From Companilactobacillus insicii (lineage in GTDB: Bacteria > Bacillota > Bacilli > Lactobacillales > Lactobacillaceae), in the NCBI RefSeq assembly GCF_003946015.1, contig NZ_RHNU01000004.1:1-64000 (forward strand): DNA of 64,000 nt, read 5' to 3'. Shown one piece after another: positions 11,128-19,662 of this stretch. How positions within the stretch are numbered: the first letter of the stretch is position 1; each line of letters begins with the position of its first letter. The notes beneath the pieces were generated by a model, which saw nothing but the letters and a program-made list of their open reading frames with translations, ran no database searches and was not told the origin of the DNA. A program made the translations under genes and the position numbers.

Positions 11128-12779
11128 TGTTCAAAAACTGCCTTACGAACAGCGTTTGTGGCCTTACGACCACTTTCAATGGCAATTGGTGTTTCATAGC
11201 GGAAATGCAAGTCCGCTGACTTGCCGACAGTACTTTGAATGGCATCATCAATAATTGAATTGATCTTGGCAACATTCTCGTCAGTAGCATCATATGAACC
11301 GATACCCTTAACTAACTTGTACAATGCACCAAGTTTCTCATAGTTATCAATGTCATAAGCCATAGCAGGGACATGCTTAGTAGCCTCTTCCAGTTCAGCA
11401 ATTGTACGTTGTGTAATACGAGCGGCACTTGCCTTTGACATAGCTTGAATTGTAATTGATGTGTCATCTAAGGCTATCATTCGATTAGACTGTAGTCCAT
11501 GGGCTAAGAATCCACCTGATACAGCATCCCCTGGAATAAAGGCAATAACTGGATGTCCAGCTTGACGTGCCTTAGCATATGCAGCAGCACTTGAACCAAG
11601 GGCAACGTGAATACCAATTAATTCTTCTTGATATCCATAAGCTTGACTAGGAACATCAACAACCATAATAATTGGACGTTTTACATCTTTATCGGCATCA
11701 TCTGCAACTACTTTATTAACAATACTTGCTACAGCAAATCCTTCTTCAAGACCTACTTCACCGTCTCTAACACGTGGAAACTTATTATTAGCATCAGGAA
11801 CAATAGCAACGTATTCCTTGCCATCCTTTTCAGCATGCAAAACCGTTGATACTGAGCTCTTAGCGTTATTGATACCTGTTAGTTTTTCAAACCACAAGCG
11901 GCCGCGACTCTTTGTACCAGGTTCTGTACCTTCGACAGCATCATCTATAACGTGCTTTTCAGCTTCAACTTTTGAATACAACTTACGGTAACCGTCGATA
12001 TCCAGCTTCTTGCTCAAATCTAGCTTGTCTAGTAATGATAGATAAAAATCAACTTTCTCAGTTCTGTGAGCATCTTTCTTAGCATCAATTGCATCAGAAA
12101 CTGACTTCTTAATATCATCAATAGTATCTTCCACAACTTCATCAACTAAACCAGTTGCCAGTCTTTGTTTTGTACCTAATGTATTCCAAATCAAATCTTT
12201 ATCACTGGAATCAAATTCACGAACACCAGCTTCTTGTTCAATAACTTCTGGTCCGTTCAAAGCAATTCTAGCTTTCTTAGTGGCAATCAAATATGAAAGA
12301 ATCGAGGCTGTAATTGACATACCACCAAATGAACCAACACGTCCGGGAACTAAACCAATAACGGGTACATAATTTTTCAATGCAATAACAGCATTTTGAA
12401 TCTCTGAAATTGATAGTAATCCATAGTTAGCTTCTTGAAGACGAACACCACCAGTATCCAAGATTATTACAGGATAAATAGTCTTGCCAGCCTTATTATC
12501 TTCCAAAGCTTTTTCTAACGCTGCAACGATCTTGGCACCACTAACTTCACCAATACCACCGCCTTGGAACTTACCTTCAATAGAAATAACCAGCGCATTT
12601 TTACCATTAATAGTACCACGCATCAAAACAACACCGTCGTCACTTTCAGGGACAATGCCTTGTGGTTCCAAATGAGGAGAAATCATATTATCAAGTGGTC
12701 CCACTAATTCACGGGCATTATCGTCAAGTAATGCCTCAGCACGTTCACGTGCACGTAATTCAACAAAACTATTTTTCAT
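11118..12779 (-). CDS. mdcD: Malonate decarboxylase beta-gamma subunit (fused MdcD-MdcE)
   Basis: The 553-residue protein joins two carboxyltransferase-like halves that are separate MdcD and MdcE in Klebsiella. The N-terminal half (about 1-250) has GKFQGGGIGEVSGAKI, LDTGGVRLQEAN and GRVGSFGGMS and would decarboxylate malonyl-S-ACP. The C-terminal half (about 290-553) has MVVDVPSQAYGYQEE and VIAFIPGDAVSGGFLAHG, the crotonase-like oxyanion fold of MdcE. The enzyme is biotin-independent and cytoplasmic: malonyl-ACP gives acetyl-ACP plus CO2. The ATG overlaps mdcC by 11 bases and has a GGAGG site inside mdcC. The gene is intact, with no frame break at the junction, so the fusion looks real. Confidence 0.92.
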   Translation of the reverse strand: MKNSFVELRARERAEALLDDNARELVGPLDNMISPHLEPQGIVPESDDGVVLMRGTINGKNALVISIEGKFQGGGIGEVSGAKIVAALEKALEDNKAGKTIYPVIILDTGGVRLQEANYGLLSISEIQNAVIALKNYVPVIGLVPGRVGSFGGMSITASILSYLIATKKARIALNGPEVIEQEAGVREFDSSDKDLIWNTLGTKQRLATGLVDEVVEDTIDDIKKSVSDAIDAKKDAHRTEKVDFYLSLLDKLDLSKKLDIDGYRKLYSKVEAEKHVIDDAVEGTEPGTKSRGRLWFEKLTGINNAKSSVSTVLHAEKDGKEYVAIVPDANNKFPRVRDGEVGLEEGFAVASIVNKVVADDADKDVKRPIIMVVDVPSQAYGYQEELIGIHVALGSSAAAYAKARQAGHPVIAFIPGDAVSGGFLAHGLQSNRMIALDDTSITIQAMSKASAARITQRTIAELEEATKHVPAMAYDIDNYEKLGALYKLVKGIGSYDATDENVAKINSIIDDAIQSTVGKSADLHFRYETPIAIESGRKATNAVRKAVFEQWD

Positions 12780-13068
12780 CCTTTAATGCCTCCATTGCTT
12801 GAGTTAAACGTAGGTTTACAACACCAGGTGTTGAACCAAAGTCATTAATTTCAATGTTTGCTTGAATTGGATATCTAGCAAAAAAGCGATCCAAAACATT
12901 CTTCCAAACTTCCTTAAAACCATCACTACCAGTTACGATATTAACGACTGTTTCATCGGAATCTGTTGGACGAAAGATTACTTCAAGATCCCCTGAAGCA
13001 ACAACACCAATGTGAACTGGTTTTTGAATAGGATTTTTAGTTTCAAATTTATAATGTAATTTTTCCAT
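12769..13068 (-). CDS. mdcC: Malonate decarboxylase acyl carrier protein (delta subunit)
   Basis: This 99-residue subunit carries the phosphoribosyl-dephospho-CoA group to which acetyl and malonyl are attached. The modified serine lies in GVVASGDLEV at residue 25, the same residue number as reported for Klebsiella MdcC. The ATG has an AGGAG site, 20 bases after the end of the mdcB reading frame. The length matches the family (about 99). Its modification would need both MdcB and MdcG; the truncation of mdcB therefore bears on whether this protein is ever activated. Confidence 0.93.
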   Translation of the reverse strand: MEKLHYKFETKNPIQKPVHIGVVASGDLEVIFRPTDSDETVVNIVTGSDGFKEVWKNVLDRFFARYPIQANIEINDFGSTPGVVNLRLTQAMEALKDEK

Positions 13069-13088
13069 TTATTCTTCTCCTAAACGAG

Positions 13089-13880
13089 TTATTCACTCTC
13101 TAATTTGTCTAAAAAATAACTTGCTGCAAATAAATCTGCACAACCACCTGGAGAAATATTGTATTAACTGACGAACTTTTCTAGCTCAATGAATTTTGAA
13201 TTCTCAATTACCGGAGTACTACTCACAAATATTTCGTTAGAAATACTTTGTAATGTTTTCAAAACTTTTAAATTGCTGCGATAAACAATATTAGTATCAT
13301 TAACGTTGCTATACAAAAGCATCAATCGACGTAACCATAAGTCATCGACGTTTCTCGAATAGTTCAAAACTCTTCTAATATTAGGGAACCCATTTTGAGC
13401 TTCACCACGAGCACCTGATAAGGCATATTTCTTTTTAGTTGCCATACCATGAGTTTTTTTCGCTGTTTGTGGAACGAACTTATCTGGCAATTGAGCCAAT
13501 TTCTGCGCCGATAATAGTATTTGCTCTATATCACCTGTCTGTACAGAACTGATTGCACTGATCAATAACTCCATAGTCCAAATCGCACCTTTATGAGTAT
13601 TAATACCATCAGTTGCCTTGAACATATCAGCTTCAGTGTCTCGACCGATAGCACCAATATCTTCACGTAATGCAACATCAATATTACGATTAAAGCTCAC
13701 CTCGGCGATTCGCTGAAATCCCGGCAATAAACTGTCAGCAGACTTTAAGAACAAATTCAAATCCATATCATCATGTGAACCGTTAGATAATGCATCAACT
13801 AATCCAGGTTTGGGAGTGAAATTCACTTCCCATTTCAGAGCATCAACTGCTGATTGTGCAATAGATGTTTTAGTCTGCAT
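13089..13880 (-). pseudogene. mdcB: Triphosphoribosyl-dephospho-CoA synthase MdcB, interrupted by an in-frame TAA
   Basis: MdcB (CitG family) makes the precursor of the MdcC prosthetic group from ATP and dephospho-CoA. Residues 22-39 show the PKPGLVD...NGSHDDM signature, 92-101 GINTHKGAIW and 156-166 GARGEAQNGFP. The frame stops at a TAA (13164-13166) after 238 codons. The same frame continues directly with YNISPGGCADLFAASYFL and ends at a TAA at 13089-13091, just before the mdcC ribosome site. The SPGGxADLxA block is the family's conserved C-terminus, so the stop looks like one substitution (for example CAA to TAA) that removes the last 24 codons. Alternatives are a sequencing error, readthrough, or a truncated but still active enzyme. 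Confidence 0.85.
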
Positions 13881-13881
13881 C

Positions 13882-15522
13882 TTATGACCAACTTCTGAAC
13901 TTAGCTGGTGGATTGTACAAACCGTCTGACCAACTTACTAAGTCATCCATCGTTTGTGCGGCAAGAAGTGAACGTTTAGCTTCATTACGATGTACACCAA
14001 GATCTTCTGGCAATGCGACGATACCACGTGCACGTAAGTCAGCTAGTTGTTTAGGATTACTTCTTAAGCCAACTGGTGTAACTCCGGCAATAGCTTCAAT
14101 AGCTGCTTGTCTTTCAGCCATACTATCTGTCTTGTACAAGTATGCAATACCTTCTTCAGTAACGATATGAGTTGTATCTTCTGAATAAATCATAATTGGA
14201 ACATTAGCTAACTTAGCTTCTTTTCTAACTTCTTCAGCATCAAGATGATCAACGAACACTGGTTTCTTATTTGAGCCGAATGTTTCGACCATTTGTACAA
14301 CTAATTTTTGTCCTTTACCTAGTGGATCATTATCTGGACGAAGGCTTTGCCATGCTGGTGTAGAATGACGACGTCCTGTTGGGTTACTTCCCATATTAGG
14401 AGCACCACCAAATCCGGATAAACGACCATTTGTAACAGTCGATGAATTACCATATTTATCAATTTGAAGTGTCGAACCAACGAACATATCAAGAGCATAT
14501 TGACCAGCCATTTGACCAAAAGCACGGTTTGATCTCATTGTTCCATCTTTACCTACGAAGAATATATCAGGACGATGGGCAATATAATTTTCCATACCAA
14601 CTTCACCACCAAAACTGTGGATAGTCTTGACCCAGCCACTCTCAATTGCAGGAATCAGTGTAGGTGTAGGATTAACTTCCCAGTTAGGAACGATCTTGCC
14701 CTTCAATCCTAGTTGATCCCCATAAGTAGGCAACAGTAATTCAATCGCAGCAGTGTTAAATCCAACACCGTGGTTAACTGTTTGTACATTATGCTTCTCA
14801 TAAATACCACGAATTGCCATCATACCCATAAGAATTTGTAATTCAGTAATATTTTGAGGATCACGTGTGAATAGTGGTTCTAGTTGATATGGTTGATCAG
14901 CTTGAACAACGACATCAACCCAATCGCCGGGGATATCAACACGTGGAACTTTGTCGACGATCTCGTTAGCTTGAACAATGACGATTCCGTCTTTGAAAGC
15001 AGCTGATTCAACGATTACAGGTGTCTCTTCGGTATTTGCACCAGTATACAAATTACCATCGTGATCGACCTTGTCTGCTGCAACTAGAACAACATTAGGA
15101 ATCAAATCAACATATAGACGCGCATACAATTCAAGATATGTATGAATATCACCGACATCCATAGTACCGTCAGCAATCATTTGTGAAATACGTGTACTTT
15201 GTGGTCCAGCAAATGAAAAGTCCAACTTGCTAGCAATCCCTGTTTCAAAAATATCCAAGTGTTCTGGTCTTGAAACAGAAGACATAATCATATGTAAGTC
15301 ATGAACCTTTTCGGGGTCTACTGAAGCTAATACCTTTGATAAGAAACTAGCTTGTTTTTGGTTATCCCCTTCCAATACAACTTTATCGCCGGGAGCAATT
15401 AAGTCTTCCAACAATTCTTTAGCATTTTCAGTTTTTACAAACTTACCGTCCATCATTGATGCAACTTTTTCTAACTTAGCGTTTTTAGCATCACGATGTG
15501 TAGTCCAACTTCTTTTAGTCAT
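13882..15522 (-). CDS. mdcA: Malonate decarboxylase alpha subunit (acetyl-S-ACP:malonate ACP transferase)
   Basis: MdcA swaps acetyl for malonyl on MdcC, starting each catalytic cycle. The 546-residue protein matches the family length (about 550) and its typical N-terminus (RSWTTHRDAKNAKLEKV). It has CoA-transferase-like parts: VLEGDNQKQASFLSKVL, VNHGVGFNTAAIELLLPTYG, and a GRLSGFGGAPNMGSNPTGRR segment. It ends with the SWSDGLYNPPAKFRSW signature seen in MdcA. The ATG with GGAGG overlaps the end of mdcH by 8 bases, and mdcB starts one base after its stop, so the genes form one operon. Confidence 0.95.
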   Translation of the reverse strand: MTKRSWTTHRDAKNAKLEKVASMMDGKFVKTENAKELLEDLIAPGDKVVLEGDNQKQASFLSKVLASVDPEKVHDLHMIMSSVSRPEHLDIFETGIASKLDFSFAGPQSTRISQMIADGTMDVGDIHTYLELYARLYVDLIPNVVLVAADKVDHDGNLYTGANTEETPVIVESAAFKDGIVIVQANEIVDKVPRVDIPGDWVDVVVQADQPYQLEPLFTRDPQNITELQILMGMMAIRGIYEKHNVQTVNHGVGFNTAAIELLLPTYGDQLGLKGKIVPNWEVNPTPTLIPAIESGWVKTIHSFGGEVGMENYIAHRPDIFFVGKDGTMRSNRAFGQMAGQYALDMFVGSTLQIDKYGNSSTVTNGRLSGFGGAPNMGSNPTGRRHSTPAWQSLRPDNDPLGKGQKLVVQMVETFGSNKKPVFVDHLDAEEVRKEAKLANVPIMIYSEDTTHIVTEEGIAYLYKTDSMAERQAAIEAIAGVTPVGLRSNPKQLADLRARGIVALPEDLGVHRNEAKRSLLAAQTMDDLVSWSDGLYNPPAKFRSWS

Positions 15523-16423
15523 TTATTTTCCTCCATTTTTTTAATAGAAATTCAATATCATCAATTCCCATTTCACTCATGGTAATGTTTCTTAGATCAG
15601 GAAACTTGGTATGAATCAATCTGGTGAATGCATGCCCTGGCATTGCTTCTATGGTAGTGTCGATGCCAAGTTCACTGGCAACACTCATCATTGTGTCCCA
15701 ATAAACTGGATATATCAGATTATTGACCATGTCCTTCTTGACTTCATCCACAGTACGAACAGCATGACCATTGTAATTAGTTAAATAAGTACATTCAGGT
15801 CGTTTTAACTCGACTGTCTTAAAAACATCTTGTAAAGCATCAGCCGCCGATTGCATAAGTGGCGAATGTGACGGATTAGGAACTTTTAGAATTACAGCTT
15901 TTTGAGCACCGTGATTCTTTGCTAAATCCAAAACTTTATTGATACCATCTAACGATCCAGATAATGCCGTCTGTAATTCTGAATTTTGATTAGAAACATA
16001 AACATCAGGCATGTTGACTTCCTTAACTAGTGCGGTTACTTCCTTACGAGTTAAGCCAACAATGGCACCCATACCGTATCCGACTGGATAGGCCTCCTTC
16101 ATCTTAGTTGAACGAAGAAAGACAATTTTGATTGCATCTTCCTCAGTCAAAACTCCAGCAGCAACTGCTGCACCAAAAACTCCTAAAGAATGTCCAGCAA
16201 CAACATCAGGCTTCTCGTCTATATTCTTTAATTGTCTAATGTTATATAGTTGCAAAATTAAAATCCCCAATTGAATTTGAATCGAATCTTTATAAGCTTC
16301 TTCGTCATCACTCAACTGCACTCCGGTCAAATCTTGTACTTTAGTCTTTAAATCAAGTGGTACATTATCCAACATCCCCGGACGTTGTCCACCTTGCCCT
16401 GGGAATATCCATAAAGTACGCAT
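15515..16423 (-). CDS. mdcH: Malonyl transferase MdcH (FabD-like malonyl-CoA:ACP transacylase)
   Basis: MdcH primes the decarboxylase by loading malonyl from CoA on to MdcC. The 302-residue FabD-like protein has FPGQGGQRPGM (7-17), the nucleophile motif GHSLG with Ser79 and the catalytic His186 in NPSHSPLM. It is the first gene of the mdc operon, whereas it is usually the last in proteobacterial mdc clusters. The ATG has a GGAGG site. Homology alone would also allow a housekeeping FabD, but its 8-base overlap with mdcA argues for MdcH. Confidence 0.9.
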   Translation of the reverse strand: MRTLWIFPGQGGQRPGMLDNVPLDLKTKVQDLTGVQLSDDEEAYKDSIQIQLGILILQLYNIRQLKNIDEKPDVVAGHSLGVFGAAVAAGVLTEEDAIKIVFLRSTKMKEAYPVGYGMGAIVGLTRKEVTALVKEVNMPDVYVSNQNSELQTALSGSLDGINKVLDLAKNHGAQKAVILKVPNPSHSPLMQSAADALQDVFKTVELKRPECTYLTNYNGHAVRTVDEVKKDMVNNLIYPVYWDTMMSVASELGIDTTIEAMPGHAFTRLIHTKFPDLRNITMSEMGIDDIEFLLKKWRKIND

Positions 16424-16447
16424 ATATTCACCTCCAGATTACCCTTA

Positions 16448-16495
16448 TCTGCTGATCTCACATACACAGTATAAAAGCAGATCTATAACGTGTAT
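16448..16495. promoter_or_regulatory. Divergent mdcH / LysR control region
   Basis: The region between mdcH and the LysR gene holds two nested inverted repeats: ATCTGCT/AGCAGAT (16448-16454 and 16476-16482) and ATACAC/GTGTAT (16462-16467 and 16490-16495). A minus-strand TATACT (16469-16474) could be the mdcH -10 box, with no good -35, as expected for an activated promoter. This would suit a LysR-type activator, but binding is inferred only from position. Confidence 0.4.
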
Positions 16496-16548
16496 AATAC
16501 ATAAATTGAATAGTACATAACTAAATGGTTATGAATGAGGGAGACAAA

Positions 16549-17424
16549 ATGAATTTAACACAATTAAAATGCTTCGCTGTTGTCGCAAATAATGAAAGTA
16601 TTACTAAAGCCGCCGAAGTGCTATACATATCCCAACCAGCGGTAAGTAAGACTATTAAACAATTAGAAGATGAACTCAAAGTAAAATTGTTCGATCGAAC
16701 TGGACGCACTCTCAAACTAAATCGCGCGGGAAGATTGTTTTACAGTTACGTTAACGACAGCCTCAAAGAATTGGATCGTGGTATCAATGCAGTTCAAGGC
16801 GGTGTCGACAATTCCGAACAACCAATTTCTATATTGATGGAAGTGGCTTCACCATTTATTCCTAGTATTGTCGAAAATATACAGAACAAATTTCCAAATG
16901 TTCGCCTTAGTTTGGCACAACATACGGTTAGAGAAGCCGACTTTAAGCAGTTTGACTTCATTGTCACGAGTCATCCTCTGAAAGACTTAATCAACGTTCC
17001 TGTATTAAAAGAAGAAGTATTCGTCGGTTGGAATTCCCGATTTGGCTATACAAAAAAATTCATCAATCCTAAAGAAATGATGAACGAAAAATTTGTAGGA
17101 TTAACGAAGAATAATCCCTTACGTAATACTATCGACAAGTACTTCAATGAACGTGGTATTTCTCTGAATTACATGTATGAAACCGACGATCCCGCAACGA
17201 TTCGCGGACTAATAGAAGCAGGAATCGGACTAAGTTTTATCCCCTCAGTAACTTGGCAAACAATCAGCAATAAAGTCCAATTAGCAAGACTAACTCCCGA
17301 ACCATTACAACGGACTATTTTCTTGTGTTCACCCGCCAGCAATCTGACTGACATTCAACGAGAAATAAGTAATGAATTAGTCAAACTATTCTTAAGCTTC
17401 CAACATTCAGAATTAAAAATTTAA
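16549..17424 (+). CDS. mdcR: LysR-family regulator, probable malonate regulator MdcR
   Basis: The 291-residue protein has the LysR N-terminal winged helix (NLTQLKCFAVVANNESITKA, then SQPAVSKTIKQLEDELKVKLF), followed by an effector-binding domain with LIEAGIGLSFIPSV. The start at 16549 was chosen over the open frame to 16525, because it has GGGAG seven bases upstream and gives the standard LysR N-terminus. It is transcribed divergently from mdcH, the classical layout for a LysR activator of the neighbouring operon; MdcR controls mdc genes in Klebsiella. The assignment to malonate is by position. Confidence 0.82.
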   Translation: MNLTQLKCFAVVANNESITKAAEVLYISQPAVSKTIKQLEDELKVKLFDRTGRTLKLNRAGRLFYSYVNDSLKELDRGINAVQGGVDNSEQPISILMEVASPFIPSIVENIQNKFPNVRLSLAQHTVREADFKQFDFIVTSHPLKDLINVPVLKEEVFVGWNSRFGYTKKFINPKEMMNEKFVGLTKNNPLRNTIDKYFNERGISLNYMYETDDPATIRGLIEAGIGLSFIPSVTWQTISNKVQLARLTPEPLQRTIFLCSPASNLTDIQREISNELVKLFLSFQHSELKI

Positions 17425-17511
17425 GTTGCATTTTATTTTGGATGCGATTATATTAACAACTAAGAAATCCTTTTGTTGATCTCACAATCAAACAAAGGGA
17501 GAAATGACTAA

Positions 17512-18636
17512 ATGAATTCAAGATTAGACAATACAAGACCCGCTGATGTCGGGGATTATATGAAAGTATTCGCTTGTACTGCCGTTATGATGCAGACCGT
17601 TCTTGGTGTCGTTTTGGGCACCAATCCACCTAGTAATGCTCAATCTATTATTGGGATTATTTATAATCTAGTTAAATTCACAGCACCAGCCTTTATTTTT
17701 GGTATTTTGTACACAACTACTAGAACTACAGGCAACAATAGCTGGAATAACTATGGTGGATATATGAAGAAACAATGGTCTGCTCTTTTTGTACCTACTA
17801 TTTGGTGGACATTGGCGTACTTATTGATATTTCCTGATGTCCAACAGGTGAATCAATACCATAGTGTTGGCAGTTTTTTGTGGAACTTCATTAATGGTAA
17901 TGCAGCTCCACATTTGTGGTATAACACCATGATGCTACAATTTATCATCTTAATGCCATTCTTCTGGGCACTAGCTCATTGGGTAAAGAAGCAAACTAAG
18001 AATGCCATTTGGACAATTATTCTAACAATTATTGGATATGATGCATGGCTCTTATTTTATGACATCAATGTTTTTCATGGACCACAAGCAACAAATTGGT
18101 ACTTATTAGATAGAATCTTTGTTAGCTTCATTATTTATGGTATTTTTGGAGTGGTTGCCTGGGTATATCGTGAGCAATTCGAATTATTCATAAAAAAAAC
18201 TTGGGTAATTTTAATCATTGCAATCCTCGCTGTTTATTATTGGACCAATAGAGAGTTAATATCTTACGGCTTCCCCGTCAAATTGACGAACGCTCCCTAC
18301 TACAAACCTTCAATGACTATATACGCGTTGTTAGTTATTGGTTTAGTTGCGGCCTTAGCAATGCATCACTTGCGAAATAATTCAAATACCCTGCCAGTAT
18401 TTCACTTCTTAGCAGTCTATGCTTATAGAGCTTACCTATCTAATGTCTTCTGGTTCCAGATTGTTTGGAGAATCTTCGGACACAACTTAGCATTAGATCA
18501 TCCAATCAGCGCTATTATTATTTGTTACTTAATAACTTGGTGTTTAGCATTCACATCGGCTTATACATTCCACATTGTATGGTCACGTATTAAGTCTGGT
18601 ATTAGTACTAAGCAAGTATCTGAACAAGTCAAATAA
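17512..18636 (+). CDS. Membrane acyltransferase, acyltransferase_3 family
   Basis: The 374-residue protein has about ten predicted membrane segments and the acyltransferase_3 layout: an early charged region with DYMKVFACTAVMMQ, then KKQWSALFVPTIWW, and the loop NFINGNAAPHLWYNTMMLQF, typical of the family (aHLWfl or pHLWY). Such proteins transfer acyl groups to surface sugars, teichoic acids or peptidoglycan. It starts 87 bases after the LysR gene on the same strand; the ATG is preceded by GGGAG. A terminator follows. A link to malonate is not shown; it may simply use acyl-CoA. Confidence 0.72.
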   Translation: MNSRLDNTRPADVGDYMKVFACTAVMMQTVLGVVLGTNPPSNAQSIIGIIYNLVKFTAPAFIFGILYTTTRTTGNNSWNNYGGYMKKQWSALFVPTIWWTLAYLLIFPDVQQVNQYHSVGSFLWNFINGNAAPHLWYNTMMLQFIILMPFFWALAHWVKKQTKNAIWTIILTIIGYDAWLLFYDINVFHGPQATNWYLLDRIFVSFIIYGIFGVVAWVYREQFELFIKKTWVILIIAILAVYYWTNRELISYGFPVKLTNAPYYKPSMTIYALLVIGLVAALAMHHLRNNSNTLPVFHFLAVYAYRAYLSNVFWFQIVWRIFGHNLALDHPISAIIICYLITWCLAFTSAYTFHIVWSRIKSGISTKQVSEQVK

Positions 18637-18647
18637 CGATTAAAAAA

Positions 18648-18700
18648 ATAAGATTTATGCGATAATTAATAAAGTTATCACACAAATCTTATTTATTTTT
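18648..18700 (+). terminator. Terminator of the acyltransferase gene
   Basis: Stem ATAAGATTT/AAATCTTAT with an inner GATAA/TTATC pairing is followed by a T-rich run. Confidence 0.7.
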
Positions 18701-18719
18701 ATATTTCGAGGTTTGTTTG

Positions 18720-18748
18720 TTGACCCGATACTGATAGTATGCTAAATT
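18720..18748 (+). promoter_or_regulatory. clpP promoter
   Basis: TTGACC (18720-18725), a 17-base spacer ending in TGC, and TAAATT (18743-18748) make an extended -10 sigma-A promoter that runs into the CIRCE element. Confidence 0.65.
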
Positions 18749-18773
18749 AGCACTGTACTATTTAGAGTGCTAA
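18747..18773 (+). promoter_or_regulatory. CIRCE element (HrcA operator) of clpP
   Basis: TTAGCACTG-N9-GAGTGCTAA matches the consensus TTAGCACTC-N9-GAGTGCTAA at 17 of 18 arm positions. Further half-sites lie on both sides (TGCTAA at 18741-18746 and AAGTGCTAA at 18781-18789). It overlaps the -10 box and the expected transcription start. HrcA would repress clpP until heat shock. No CtsR heptad repeat was found by eye. Confidence 0.88.
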
Positions 18774-18807
18774 AAATAACAAGTGCTAATTATTTAGGAG
18801 GCAATTT

Positions 18808-19395
18808 ATGTTAGTTCCTACAGTTATTGAACAAAGCTCACGTGGCGAACGTGCCTATGATATTTATTCAAGATTATTAAAAGATAGAATTATTATGTTA
18901 TCAGGTGAAGTTAACAGCCAAATGGCTAATACAGTCATTGCTGAATTACTATTCCTTGATGCTCAAGACTCAGACAAAGATATCTCAATGTATATCAATT
19001 CACCAGGTGGCTCTGTTACCGATGGATTAGCTATTGTTGATACTATGAACTTCGTTAAGTCAGACGTTCAAACAATCGCTACTGGTTTAGCAGCTTCAAT
19101 GGGAAGTGTTATCTTGTCATCAGGTACAAAGGGCAAACGCTTCGCTCTTCCAAACTCAACCGTTCTTATTCACCAACCACTAGGTGGTGCTCAAGGACAA
19201 CAAACAGAGATTGAAATTGCCGCTCAAGAGATCTTGAAGACAAGAAAGAGATTGAACCACATTTTGGCTGACAATTCTGGTCAATCATTCGAGAAGCTTC
19301 AAAAAGACACTGATCGTGACAACTACATGACAGCTCAAGAAGCTAAGGATTATGGTTTGATCGATGATATTATGACAAATCAAGCTGAAAAATAA
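18808..19395 (+). CDS. clpP: ATP-dependent Clp protease proteolytic subunit
   Basis: The 195-residue serine protease forms the barrel that degrades proteins fed by Clp ATPases. Catalytic Ser97 (GLAASMGS) and His122 (LIHQPLGG) match the B. subtilis numbering; the aspartate lies in the DTDRDNYM stretch. The substrate-binding [15 protein letters not shown] segment is present. The ATG has an AGGAGG site. It is a single gene with its own CIRCE-controlled promoter and a strong terminator. In related genomes clpP sits near whiA-yvcK-rapZ and cggR; here both flanks carry extra genes. Confidence 0.98.
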   Translation: MLVPTVIEQSSRGERAYDIYSRLLKDRIIMLSGEVNSQMANTVIAELLFLDAQDSDKDISMYINSPGGSVTDGLAIVDTMNFVKSDVQTIATGLAASMGSVILSSGTKGKRFALPNSTVLIHQPLGGAQGQQTEIEIAAQEILKTRKRLNHILADNSGQSFEKLQKDTDRDNYMTAQEAKDYGLIDDIMTNQAEK

Positions 19396-19407
19396 TAGTT
19401 TTAATTA

Positions 19408-19447
19408 ATAAGACCTAATCGCAACTGCGATTAGGTCTTATTTTTTT
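19408..19447 (+). terminator. clpP terminator, bidirectional
   Basis: A long near-perfect stem (AAGACCTAATCGCA paired with TGCGATTAGGTCTT) is followed by seven T. It also lies right after the convergent gene ending at 19446. Confidence 0.9.
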
Positions 19448-19634
19448 ATTCGTTATATTCTAGCTCTTCCCTACGGCTTTTAATAATTGCTTCTAGTTCT
19501 TCCAAATCAGACAATGTTGATTTGTTTCTAATAAAGCTTCTTGCTGAAGATCTCATTGCAATATAATTTGCACGTTCACGATTATTTCTATGCCACTTCT
19601 CATTGGCACGTCTTTGTGCATCGGTTAATACCAT
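19446..19634 (-). CDS. Small basic protein of unknown function (62 aa)
   Basis: The protein is highly charged with no membrane segment or signal peptide. It starts LTDAQRRANEKWHRNNRERA, continues with a basic stretch (ANYIAMRSSARSFIRN) and ends with an acidic coiled-coil-like helix (DLEELEAIIKSRREELE). Similar small ORFs beginning LTxAQKxANEKW are familiar from Firmicute phage and integrative-element regions; that is a recollection, not a search. The start at 19634 has a GAGGAG site; the open frame to 19676 would overlap the upstream WxL-like gene. It lies 28 bases after that gene and may be read from it. Function unknown. Confidence 0.6.
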   Translation of the reverse strand: MVLTDAQRRANEKWHRNNRERANYIAMRSSARSFIRNKSTLSDLEELEAIIKSRREELEYNE

Positions 19635-19662
19635 AATACTCTCTCCTCGATTAAAAACATAT

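Noticed and set aside
10646-11254. Plus-strand ORF of 202 codons opposite mdcG and mdcDE
   Set aside because: Overlaps two well-supported genes on the other strand and has no recognisable domain.
17504-17515. Four-codon upstream frame ATGACTAAATGA overlapping the acyltransferase start
   Set aside because: The ribosome site is only two to three bases from this ATG but ten from the ATG at 17512, so it is probably not translated.
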